Positions 1-7,539 of a DNA stretch of 12,036 bases are shown piece by piece. Origin of the DNA: Chloroflexota bacterium (GTDB taxonomy: Bacteria > Chloroflexota > Dehalococcoidia > SM23-28-2 > RBG-16-64-32); contig VBJT01000085.1 in assembly GCA_005880075.1 (NCBI GenBank), positions 1-12,036 of the forward strand, given 5' to 3'. A program made the position numbers and the translations under genes. The notes beneath the pieces are model-generated. The model searched no databases. It was not told the origin of the DNA and worked only from the letters and a program-made list of their open reading frames with translations. The stretch's first letter is position 1; every line of letters begins with the position of its first letter.

Positions 1-16
1 AGCTGACGGCTGACAG
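1..16. repeat. Short tandem low-complexity repeat at window edge
   Basis: The first bases, just downstream of the oxidoreductase stop codon, read as about two imperfect copies of a 7-bp unit of the form CTGACRG. Such simple spacer repeats occur between genes in some high-GC genomes. The tract is cut by the window edge, so its full length and role cannot be judged. Confidence 0.3.
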
Positions 17-811
17 CTAAGGAATAATCAGCCCGCTCGGCCTCTGCTCGCCACGCTGTACCGGAGGCGCCTCCTCGCGCGCGACAGCGGATGTCGGCCC
101 ACCCTCGCTCGACCCAGCGCTCGTCTTCGCCTCCGCAGCCGTCAGCACCTGCTCGACCAGCAGCGATTCTTGCACCGCACCCGGAATCGCGATCTTGTCC
201 GCGATGACAGTAAGCGGCACCGCCTGCACTCCGTAGCGCTCGCCCAACTCAGGGAACTCGTTCACCTCGATCACCTCTGCCCGCACGTTTGGGTTCGCGA
301 GCGAAAGCTGATAGGCGAGACGCATCATCTGCGGACAGTAGCCGCACGTCGGCGTGACGAACACGCGCACTTGTACTTCTTCTCGCAGCTTCTTGAGTTC
401 CTTGACCGACCCCTTTGAAAGGAGCACCTCACCCCTCGAAATATCGACGATCGACTCCAGGAACGCTGGGAACTCCGTGCCACCCGGCATGCCGTAGAAC
501 TTGAACCTCGCGCCATTAGCACCCGGCCCGGTCGCGGCGCCACGCAGCACCGTCCCTGGGATCCCCTCGATCCTGACCTTCGCCCGCTCCTCCGCTGCCT
601 CCTCGAAGATGTGGACGCGTAGGCTGATCAAATCGCTCAGCCCCGACAACTCTTGCAGCATCTCGCGCGTCGGCTTGCAGTAAGCGCAGGGCTTCCGCCC
701 CGGCACCGCCAGCGCCGACTCACGTTCCGTGAAGTAGTCGATCTTGACAGGCCCGATCAGCTCGGACGCGAACTTCTGCCGGATCAGCTCCTGGTCTTTA
801 AGCGGGATCAT
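17..811 (-). CDS. Protein disulfide oxidoreductase (glutaredoxin-like, two thioredoxin folds)
   Basis: This is a cytosolic thiol-disulfide oxidoreductase of about 264 residues, made of two thioredoxin-like units in tandem. Unit 1 carries a CAYC active site (Cys42/Cys45) followed by an IPG loop with the expected cis-proline near residue 85. Unit 2 carries CGYC (Cys156/Cys159) with an AVP cis-proline near residue 199. The two redox sites with short CxxC spacing fit the PDO family, which forms or reshuffles disulfides in thermophiles, archaea and some Chloroflexota. The last 40 or so residues are Ala/Ser/Glu/Pro-rich and look disordered, ending in SGLIIP. I chose the ATG at 811 because the family begins just before the DQELIRQKF helix; a TTG four codons upstream (823) is the alternative, and neither has a clear ribosome binding site. 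The gene is about 70 bp downstream of the phosphatidyltransferase remnant and may or may not share its transcript. Confidence 0.88.
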   Translation of the reverse strand: MIPLKDQELIRQKFASELIGPVKIDYFTERESALAVPGRKPCAYCKPTREMLQELSGLSDLISLRVHIFEEAAEERAKVRIEGIPGTVLRGAATGPGANGARFKFYGMPGGTEFPAFLESIVDISRGEVLLSKGSVKELKKLREEVQVRVFVTPTCGYCPQMMRLAYQLSLANPNVRAEVIEVNEFPELGERYGVQAVPLTVIADKIAIPGAVQESLLVEQVLTAAEAKTSAGSSEGGPTSAVAREEAPPVQRGEQRPSGLIIP

Positions 812-880
812 GCGAATCAGCAACCACGCGAACTTAGGCGGGTAGCGTCAGCTGCCCGTGTTCTGCAACCGGCCGTTTCC

Positions 881-1108
881 TTATTTCTCATTTCTCGCTT
901 CGCCTCTCGTCTTCATCCACACCAGCACCAGCCGCTGGGCCGCCGTGAAGGTCGACATGATCGCCAGCACCCAGAGCATGATGTGCACGCTGCTCTCCCA
1001 CACGTCCCAGTACGGCTCCAATATAAGGCCTGCCGAGAGCACGAGGACGCGAGGCGCGCGGCTGAACAGACCTTCCCGCAGTTCGACGCCCACGATCTCC
1101 GCCCGCGC
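881..1108 (-). pseudogene. C-terminal remnant of CDP-alcohol phosphatidyltransferase (phosphatidylinositol-phosphate-synthase type)
   Basis: About 75 codons in this frame match the end of the PgsA/PIS-type membrane enzymes that join CDP-diacylglycerol to an inositol-phosphate-type alcohol. Visible are a RAEIVGVELREGLFSRAPR-like cytosolic segment, a hydrophobic stretch (VLVLSAGLIL), and a last transmembrane helix running into STFTAAQRLVLVWMK. The segment ends in a Gly/Glu/Arg/Lys tail (TRGEARNEK) and TAA. The catalytic CDP-alcohol motif and the first four or so membrane helices, expected upstream, are absent: the preceding DNA instead encodes the end of a peptidase in another frame. The piece is therefore about one third of a gene, joined at about 1108. 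Its place after patA- and pimA-like genes suits a phosphatidylinositol pathway, and inositol phosphate is my inferred substrate from that context. The other possibility is a phosphatidylglycerophosphate synthase remnant. Confidence 0.65.
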
Positions 1109-1456
1109 TAGTTTGAGGTTGCTGGTCTTGCCTGGGTTCTGCAGTAGCTCGCGGCGGGAGGCCGTGCGCGGCGCGCCACTCGTTGTCGAGGCCGTCCTGA
1201 TCGAAGCCGTAGGCTGCTTTGAGGGCGTCGTCGATTGTGCTGCCTTTCTTGATCTCGGCGAAGAGTTTCCCGAACTTCTCGGGGCCGTACGTATCATTCA
1301 GGTATTTCACAAGGCTCCACGACTCGCCGTAGAAGAGGTTTACCGCCGAGGGGTCACCCGGCGAGGAGGTGAGCTGTCGCACGGAAAAGACGTTACCTCG
1401 CTGAACCGCCTGATCGATGGTGTCACCGAAGCCGCCGGGGTCGTTCTGGCCATATC
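1109..1456 (-). pseudogene. Fragment of a peptidase-MA (gluzincin-like) metallohydrolase
   Basis: About 115 codons read GYGQNDPGGFGDTIDQAV, then VRQLTSS, then FYGESWSLVKYLNDTYG, then a GSTIDDALKAAYG segment, and finish with DNEWRAAHGL and a Pro/Gln-rich linker. This pattern (a Y-x-E-S helix followed by a helical 'yG-x-ekl..l' and 'W' ending) is the C-terminal half of the peptidase-MA-like domain found in secreted or membrane-anchored Chloroflexota proteins. The part that should hold the signal peptide and the zinc-binding HExxH is missing: upstream DNA encodes the end of the glycosyltransferase in another frame. The downstream end is also replaced, by the phosphatidyltransferase remnant. The open frame extends from 1517 to 888 but only this middle part looks like homologous protein. 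I infer an internal piece left by deletion or misjoining, without catalytic function. Confidence 0.6.
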
Positions 1457-2537
1457 CGCGCAGCAATGCATTCGCTGTAGTAGTCGAGGATGCGCGAGGA
1501 GACGCTCCCCCAGTCATACCGCTTCGCCGTCTTCTGCGCCTGCTGGCCTATCTTCTTGCGCAGACTCTCGTCTGAAAGGAGGCGCTTGAGGGCCGCTGCC
1601 AGCGCTTCACTGTCTCGCGGCGGCACCATCAGGCCTTCTCGGCCGTCCGTTAGAACTTCCGAGAATCCTTCGATGCGCGAGGCCACGATCGGCGCCCCCG
1701 CACTTAGCGCCTCCAGGAGGACCATGCCCATGCTTTCGCCCCCGGTGTTAGGAGCGCAGTAGATATCTGCCGTTCGGAAGTAGCGCGGTTTCGCTTCATC
1801 CGGCACGTAGCCGGTGAAGACGACGTCCGCCAGCCGGTTTCGCTCGACGTATAGCTCGCAGACCGAACGCAATCCCCCGTCACCGCCGACAACCACGAGC
1901 CGCGTGTCCGGGAAGTCACGTTTGACCCGCGCGAACGCTTCCAGCAGGAAGGGCAGCCCTTTCCGCTTCTCCAGCCGCCCAAGAAAGAGGATATTCCGCT
2001 TGCCGTCCGCAAAATCGGGTATCGGGCTTCCATTCGCAAAGTTTGAGCAGTCCACCCCGGCTTCCCGATCAGGCGCAGGGCGGCCCCGGAAACCGCGATG
2101 CGGCCATCAATGCGTCCCCACCACGGCCGGATAATGTGCTTCGAGTAGGCATACAGACGGCTGCCGCCTTCCCTCGCGGCGTGGAAAGTAGCGACGTTGG
2201 TAGCGTTCGAGTACCGCAAGAACTGGATCGGCAGCAGCGGCATGAACGGCTCGTGGACGTGCACGATGTCGAACCGCTCTCGCTCGCAGAGCCGCTTCAC
2301 CCGGGGCCCGAGGTCGTAGGAGAGACAGACGTTCGCCACCGACCCCGTTGCAGGCAGTCCGAAAGCGCTTTCGCCGGTGATCGTGACGCAGGCTTGGTCT
2401 CGTTCCGGCCGCGATGACGGCGCCACGATCCGCACATCGTTGCCGGCCGCCTTGAGCCGCTCAGCCAGCGGCGCGATATGCAGATTTACGCCGCCGGGCG
2501 TCGCCCAATCATACGGCGTCACCAGCGCGATCTTCAT
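1423..2537 (-). pseudogene. pimA: PimA-type GT4 glycosyltransferase, frameshifted by an internal deletion
   Basis: The N-terminal part (frame from ATG 2537) begins MKIALVTPYDWATPGGVNLH, the classic PimA/GT4 opening, and runs through DIVHVHEPFMPLLP and an ATFHA segment to RLIGK near 2061. The C-terminal part continues in another frame from VDCSNF (about 2055), with FLGRLEKRKG and the E-x7-E motif (GESMGMVLLE, about 1711-1737) that binds the sugar nucleotide. PimA transfers mannose from GDP-mannose to phosphatidylinositol on the cytosolic side of the membrane. Between the halves about 10-12 residues are missing (normally a 'YFP...IPNG' stretch), and the frame change needs a loss of 3n+1 bases. 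The domain's normal end reaches YYSECIA (about 1465), where peptidase sequence begins in another frame; TGA lies at 1423. The ATG at 2537 is three bases from an interspersed repeat and has no clear ribosome binding site. If the break is an assembly error, the gene is otherwise nearly complete. Confidence 0.8.
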
Positions 2538-2539
2538 AT

Positions 2540-2599
2540 TGTCATTCTGAGCGCCATCGCCATCCGAGAACAACGGGCGCCGCTACGCGAAGGAATCTG
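2540..2599. repeat. Interspersed repeat, TGTCATTCTG...CGAAGGAATCTG type
   Basis: The gap between the PHP gene and the glycosyltransferase starts with TGTCATTCTGAGCG (2540-2553) and, after 34 bases, has CGAAGGAATCTG (2588-2599). The same two blocks in the same order, with 36 bases between, recur at 11699-11760, and a compact relative is at 11646-11665. This wording matches a repeat common in intergenic DNA of several bacterial phyla. It sits directly against the glycosyltransferase start codon and fills most of the 102-bp gap. Confidence 0.6.
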
Positions 2600-2639
2600 A
2601 CTGGGGGTCGGTGAACGGCATCCGCGAGGAGACCCACCC

Positions 2640-3377
2640 TTATCGCGAGTGAAAAATTCGCCTCACGAAGCTTCGCGCGGTTGGCCCCAGCCCCATCGCC
2701 CGGGGTGTCGCACAAATCCCTCGCCATGTCTGGCGCGCCATCTGCCGCACCCCGATGCGTCGCCACGCCACTGACGGGCCGTACACCGCACGAGTTGCCC
2801 TCGTCGTCATCGCCTGCCGCAGATCGGCTGCCGTGCAGCCCTCAAACTCCGTGTACGCCGACCCGATCGCTTGCAGGAAGTGCGCGTCGCTTCCGCCGAG
2901 CTCGGCGAGAGCCAATCTTCGATTGAGCGCCGCCGCCGGCCCATTGCTCACGCGCGCCGCCGGCGAACAGCACGCGACTTCGATCCCATCGAGAGAGCGC
3001 GCAAAGCGCTCGATAGTGCGTCCGCTAAGGCTACGCGTCAGCCAGCTCAGCGGATGCGGCACCACGCACAGACCTCCCTGCTGGTGGACGTCCTCCACAA
3101 CTCGCTTTAGCGGCCGCAGCGATTCCACCGGCTCGTCGACATAGAGCGCGAGCAGATGTCCTTCGATCGCCGTGACCTCGATGCCGGTGACAAGCTCGAA
3201 CCGGTAGCTCCCCTTCGCCCATCTTTCCCGAGCGGCCAGTGCTCCCCGCACATCGTCGTGATCTACAATCCCGATTATGTCCAGCTCCGTCTGGCTCTCA
3301 ACGTAGTCGAGAACGTCCGGCACGTCCGCCATCCCATCGCTGAACGAGGTGTGTATGTGCAGGTCGGCCTTACCCAT
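2640..3377 (-). CDS. PHP-domain metal-dependent phosphoesterase
   Basis: This is a 245-residue protein of the TrpH/YciV-like PHP family, presumed to be a cytosolic metal-dependent phosphoesterase. The metal-binding motifs are in order: ADLHIHTSFSDG near residues 4-15, VDHDD near 38-42, GIEVTA near 65-70, VVPHPLSW in the middle, and GGSDAHF near 160-166. The domain looks intact; the last 45 or so residues are basic and Arg-rich (RRIGVRQMARQTWRG). The ATG at 3377 overlaps the end of the upstream acyltransferase by 8 bases and has a purine-rich GGGGAG about 7 bases upstream, so the two are probably translationally coupled. Its place between patA-like and pimA-like genes suggests a role linked to inositol-lipid or phosphate-ester metabolism, but the substrate cannot be read from the sequence. 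Polymerase/histidinol-phosphatase relatives share the fold but have different lengths. Confidence 0.88.
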   Translation of the reverse strand: MGKADLHIHTSFSDGMADVPDVLDYVESQTELDIIGIVDHDDVRGALAARERWAKGSYRFELVTGIEVTAIEGHLLALYVDEPVESLRPLKRVVEDVHQQGGLCVVPHPLSWLTRSLSGRTIERFARSLDGIEVACCSPAARVSNGPAAALNRRLALAELGGSDAHFLQAIGSAYTEFEGCTAADLRQAMTTRATRAVYGPSVAWRRIGVRQMARQTWRGICATPRAMGLGPTARSFVRRIFHSR

Positions 3378-4311
3378 CGCCTCGCTCCCCGGCAGCCACT
3401 TCCGATTTCGCTTCTCTGACCTCGGACCTCTGGCTTCCGACCTCCTTGACTTCGTCCCAAATTCGCTCGATCACCGCCCATTGCCCGGGTTCCGCCCGCA
3501 GCCGGCGTTCAAGCCGCTCAATGTACTCTCGGGTACCAGCGATAACGTCCGCGTGCGTGTCGCCGGTTCGTAACAGCACCAGCGGCTCTTCGACCCAGCC
3601 CTCGATTCCGTACTTCCCGCGGCGCGCGGAAAAGCACGGAATTACGGGCGCGCCCATCCTGATCGCCACTTCGATCGGCCCGGTCGGCATCAGCGTGGGT
3701 TCGCCGAAGAACGACAACGCTTCGTTAGGCCCCTCAATATCGCGGTCTCCCATCAGCGCAACTACGCCGCCGCTCTTCAGCGTCTGGAAGACCCGCTTCA
3801 CATTTCCGCGGTTGACCGGCCCAAACGTATGTCCCTTGCTCGCGCGGTACTCGTCCATGAGCTTCGACATCCGCGGATGTACCGGCTCCGTAAGCGCGAA
3901 AACGTGGATACCGAGATGGGCGAAAGCCTGTACGGCCAGCTCAGGAGCTCCATAATGCGCGCTCAGGATAATGACGCCCTGCCCCTGTGCTATAGCGGGA
4001 CGCAGGTATTCCTCGAGGCCATGAAAAACGAACCGCCTCTCGAAAAAATCGCAAAGGTCCATCCGCGGCAGGTGCGCCGTATCGGCGTAGTACAGCGCGA
4101 CGTTTCGCAGCACCTGCTTCGCCGCTCCCCGAACTTCATCGTCCGGCGCGGGCGGCATGACATGGCGCAGGTTGTCGTTAATGTTCCGCCGCACGCCCGG
4201 CGCCAGATAGTACGCCGCCCACGCAATCCCTCTCATCAGCGCATACAGGAAGGACAGCGGCAGCCGGCCCAGCGTATGGAATGCCGCCCAGTAGAGGAGA
4301 AATTTCAGCAT
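3370..4311 (-). CDS. LpxL/HtrB-family acyltransferase, phosphatidylinositol-mannoside acyltransferase (PatA)-like
   Basis: This 313-residue protein belongs to the lysophospholipid/lipid A acyltransferase family. It opens with hydrophobic membrane-anchoring helices (about residues 1-38), followed by RRNINDNLRHV, which is typical of the family. The catalytic H-x4-E is at His119/Glu124 (SAHYGAPE), and a family MGDRD motif is at residues 187-191. In actinobacteria this family (PatA) acylates the mannose of phosphatidylinositol mannosides; in Gram-negatives it acylates lipid A. The PimA-like and inositol synthase neighbours favour the first role. The real domain seems to end near residue 288 (WDEVKE). 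The last 24 residues (SQRSEVREAKSEV type) are translated from a simple repeat. The ATG at 4311 starts right at the first hydrophobic helix; the upstream ribosome binding site is weak. The TAA overlaps the PHP start. Confidence 0.87.
   Translation of the reverse strand: MLKFLLYWAAFHTLGRLPLSFLYALMRGIAWAAYYLAPGVRRNINDNLRHVMPPAPDDEVRGAAKQVLRNVALYYADTAHLPRMDLCDFFERRFVFHGLEEYLRPAIAQGQGVIILSAHYGAPELAVQAFAHLGIHVFALTEPVHPRMSKLMDEYRASKGHTFGPVNRGNVKRVFQTLKSGGVVALMGDRDIEGPNEALSFFGEPTLMPTGPIEVAIRMGAPVIPCFSARRGKYGIEGWVEEPLVLLRTGDTHADVIAGTREYIERLERRLRAEPGQWAVIERIWDEVKEVGSQRSEVREAKSEVAAGERGDG
3395..3446. repeat. Low-complexity GAGGTCGGAAG-type repeat in the acyltransferase 3' end
   Basis: On the minus strand this stretch is a run of degenerate units such as GAGGTCGGAAG, CAGAGGTCCGAGG and AGCGAAATCGGAAG. 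It encodes the odd SQRSEVREAKSEV tail of the acyltransferase. Similar wording occurs as spacer DNA in many genomes, so the tail is probably spacer that has become coding because no stop codon precedes it. Confidence 0.45.
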
Positions 4312-4352
4312 CGGCTCGTTCCGAGTTTATGGAAGCGCCCACCCATATGCGC

Positions 4353-4372
4353 GAGGCTGAGTATAAAGCCTC
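4353..4372. promoter_or_regulatory. Inverted repeat containing a TATACT box upstream of the acyltransferase gene
   Basis: GAGGCT (4353-4358) and AGCCTC (4367-4372) form a 6-bp inverted repeat around an 8-base loop. On the minus strand the loop contributes to TATACT (4360-4365), five of six matches to a -10 box, about 50 bases before the acyltransferase ATG. No good -35 is seen and there is no T-tract, so it is a weak promoter or hairpin candidate only. Confidence 0.2.
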
Positions 4373-4604
4373 AGCTCAATCGAAAAAGGCACAGGGCGAC
4401 CGCACCGCCCTCATCGTTCCTCGCCTCGTTTCGACCCTCGTGAGGAATAACGTCCGTTATCTGATGGGAAAAGATGCCATGCGGGAGCTCCACCCAGTCG
4501 GGAGTGGCACCAATACAAGGAATGCGCCGTCCGTCTTCCGTTAATAGCGTGGCCGCGTAGTAGCCCATTCCTGTCTCGCCGTCTGCAGATATCTTCGCCG
4601 CCAC
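4371..4604 (-). CDS. Hypothetical small ORF, possibly a decayed gene ending in repeat DNA
   Basis: An open frame of 77 codons with a GTG start at 4604; the frame is open upstream to a TAA about 40 bases earlier, overlapping the end of the preceding small ORF. I do not recognise the protein. The first 50 residues (GMGYYAATLLTEDGRR, then ATPDWVELPHG) look like ordinary protein. The rest (HEGRNEARNDEGG) is translated from an inverted repeat at 4411-4452 and is probably not original. There is no convincing ribosome binding site. It could be the displaced second half of the gene at 4633-4902, an independent small gene truncated by repeat insertion, or a non-coding open frame. Base composition here is visibly less GC-rich than in the neighbours. 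Confidence 0.35.
   Translation of the reverse strand: MAAKISADGETGMGYYAATLLTEDGRRIPCIGATPDWVELPHGIFSHQITDVIPHEGRNEARNDEGGAVALCLFRLS
4411..4452. repeat. Imperfect inverted repeat, CATCGTTCCTC...GAGGAATAACG type
   Basis: CGTTCCTC (4415-4422) faces GAGGAA (4442-4447), which is followed by TAACG, giving a 6-bp perfect core with imperfect extension around a loop rich in CCTCG and TCGA. The wording resembles intergenic CATTCCTC-type elements, a possible relative of the other interspersed repeats in the window. Confidence 0.3.
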
Positions 4605-4632
4605 TCTGGCCGGCAGTCGCGTGGGACTACTA

Positions 4633-4902
4633 TCAATTTTCGATTACCTCGTTAATTGAAATATCTCGGTCTGAGGGATATGCCGCTCCAGAAATCTCCC
4701 ATGGCCACATTCCCGCCCATTTAACATAGGAAACAGCCTCGACCAGATAGACGCGGTCTCTCCACCGCCCATTGACGAACTTGATACAGCAAGGCCGAAA
4801 TTCACACGAGCGCTTAAGTGTCGGCTCGATGGCGTCAAGCTGCCTCTTTAACCGGGAATCGATAACAGGAACGCGCTCGGCCTCAAGGATGTCACCGAGC
4901 AT
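4633..4902 (-). CDS. Hypothetical small protein downstream of the inositol phosphate synthase
   Basis: An 89-codon frame begins with ATG 10 bases after the inositol-3-phosphate synthase stop, with a purine-rich GGGGCGGAAG just before it, so translation as part of the same operon is plausible. I recognise no family. Visible are a charged N-terminal helix (SRLKRQLDAIEP), a CEFRPCC cysteine cluster near residues 52-60, an aromatic stretch (YVKWAGMWPWEISG) and a polar end (DRDISINEVIEN). There is no signal peptide or membrane segment. The DNA is less GC-rich than its neighbours, which may mean recent arrival. The following frame (4371-4604) may be its shifted continuation. Confidence 0.5.
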   Translation of the reverse strand: MLGDILEAERVPVIDSRLKRQLDAIEPTLKRSCEFRPCCIKFVNGRWRDRVYLVEAVSYVKWAGMWPWEISGAAYPSDRDISINEVIEN

Positions 4903-4912
4903 CTTCCGCCCC

Positions 4913-6436
<1,524 letters not shown>

Positions 6437-6442
6437 GCCTGT

Positions 6443-6470
6443 ATCCTAACGGTTTTTTCGTTGGAAGCAA
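6443..6470 (-). promoter_or_regulatory. Candidate promoter of the inositol-lipid block
   Basis: On the minus strand, TTGCTT (6465-6470), a 16-base spacer and TAGGAT (6443-6448) precede the synthase ATG. The -10 box matches four of six consensus bases and lies 6 bases before the ATG, so transcription could begin at or next to the start codon. The same bases include AGGA, which could instead be a ribosome binding site on a longer transcript. Confidence 0.3.
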
Positions 6471-6474
6471 ACCG
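6450..6474. promoter_or_regulatory. Candidate operator: inverted repeat CGGTTT-13-AAACCG
   Basis: CGGTTT (6450-6455) and AAACCG (6469-6474) are perfect 6-bp arms separated by 13 bases. They lie across the -35/-10 spacer of the candidate promoter, just upstream of the gene whose product has an HTH domain. The position suits an operator; the arms are short and could be chance. Confidence 0.22.
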
Positions 6475-6495
6475 CTCACCGGCGCTTGAATCCGT

Positions 6496-7437
6496 TTATC
6501 TGTTGGGCGAATCCGCTGTGAGGTTTTCCCCAAGGAACACCTTCCGCGACCGCCACAACCCCGTCGAAGCCTCATACACCACGATCGCCACAAGCGCGCC
6601 GTCTTCCGCGTACGCCCGGTGCAGCCGCCCGTCCTCGATCGCCGCGCCCGTCAGCCGCTCCTCATCGATCCGCACCGCCTGCCCGTGCCGGATGTCCTTC
6701 TCGTCCTCGATGTGCAGCGTTATCACCGGCAGTTCCGTCAACCCGCAGTCCAGCGGTAGCACCAGCTCCCGCCAGTCGTCGCCCCCGAATGTGCCCTCCA
6801 GCTCCGGCAACGCGACCGCCGAATCGACCGAGAACGGCCCCACCCGTGTCCGCTCGAGCGCCGCCAGATGTCCGCCGCACCCGAGTGCCTGCCCGAGGTC
6901 GTGGGCCAGGCTGCGAATGTACGTCCCCTTCCCGCACTCGACCTCAATCCTCACGTCGGGAGACTCGAATTCCAGCAGGCGCATCTTGTAGATCCGCGCG
7001 CGGCGAGGCCTCAGCACCACCTCCGCGCCCTTGCGGGCCAGCCGGTAGGCGCGCTGGCCTTCCACCTTCACCGCGCTGTAGGCCGGCGGCGTCTGCTCAA
7101 TCTCACCCACGAACGTATCCAGCGCTCTCTGAACCTGCTCGCGTGGGACCACGACCGACCGCTCCTCCCCCACCGGTCTACCCTCTGCGTCGTACGTCTC
7201 GGTGGCGAATCCCAGGCGCACCCTGGCTCGATACGTCTTCGGCAAATCCATCAAGTATTCGCTGATCCGCACCGCTTGCCCCAGGAGCACAAGCAACACG
7301 CCCGATGCCATCGGATCCAGCGTCCCCGCGTGCCCCGCCTTCTTGACTGCGGTCCCCCGGCGCACGAGGCGAACGATGTCAAACGAGCTAGGCCCGGCCG
7401 GCTTGTTGACGTTAAGTATGCCGCTGGCCTGACTCAT
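6496..7437 (-). CDS. truB: tRNA pseudouridine(55) synthase
   Basis: This 313-residue enzyme isomerises U55 to pseudouridine in the T-loop of most tRNAs. The N-terminal GILNVNKPAGPSSFD block, the catalytic AGHAGTLDPMASG motif with Asp41, the KTYRARVRLG strand, the QTPPAYSAVKVEG-type block and CGKGTYIRSLAHDLG are all in order. A C-terminal PUA-like region follows (from about residue 245, DIRHGQAVRI). Length and motifs are those of an intact bacterial TruB. The ATG at 7437 begins right at the conserved N-terminus; only weak purine-rich sequence precedes it. It is separated from rbfA by a 100-bp gap that holds an unusual inverted repeat. It closes the housekeeping block; ribF, often next, is not there. 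Confidence 0.95.
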   Translation of the reverse strand: MSQASGILNVNKPAGPSSFDIVRLVRRGTAVKKAGHAGTLDPMASGVLLVLLGQAVRISEYLMDLPKTYRARVRLGFATETYDAEGRPVGEERSVVVPREQVQRALDTFVGEIEQTPPAYSAVKVEGQRAYRLARKGAEVVLRPRRARIYKMRLLEFESPDVRIEVECGKGTYIRSLAHDLGQALGCGGHLAALERTRVGPFSVDSAVALPELEGTFGGDDWRELVLPLDCGLTELPVITLHIEDEKDIRHGQAVRIDEERLTGAAIEDGRLHRAYAEDGALVAIVVYEASTGLWRSRKVFLGENLTADSPNR

Positions 7438-7442
7438 CGCGC

Positions 7443-7539
7443 AGAGACGCCCCGCTGGACTGCTTCAAGAAAGGGCAATCGAGGCCGGCACACCATTCTG
7501 ATGGTGGCGAAATCCTTTCGGTTGCTCTCGGGCGTCTCT
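7443..7539. repeat. 10-bp inverted repeat framing the rbfA-truB gap, with inner hairpins
   Basis: AGAGACGCCC (7443-7452) and GGGCGTCTCT (7530-7539) are perfect inverted copies 77 bases apart. They enclose almost the whole gap between the rbfA stop and the truB start. Inside lies CACCAT-TCTG-ATGGTG (7491-7506), a 6-bp stem, and on the minus strand a small CGAAA-GGA-TTTCG hairpin. In RNA these could form a closed multi-stem structure; as DNA they could be ends of a tiny element. No T-tract follows, so it does not look like a terminator. Confidence 0.4.
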
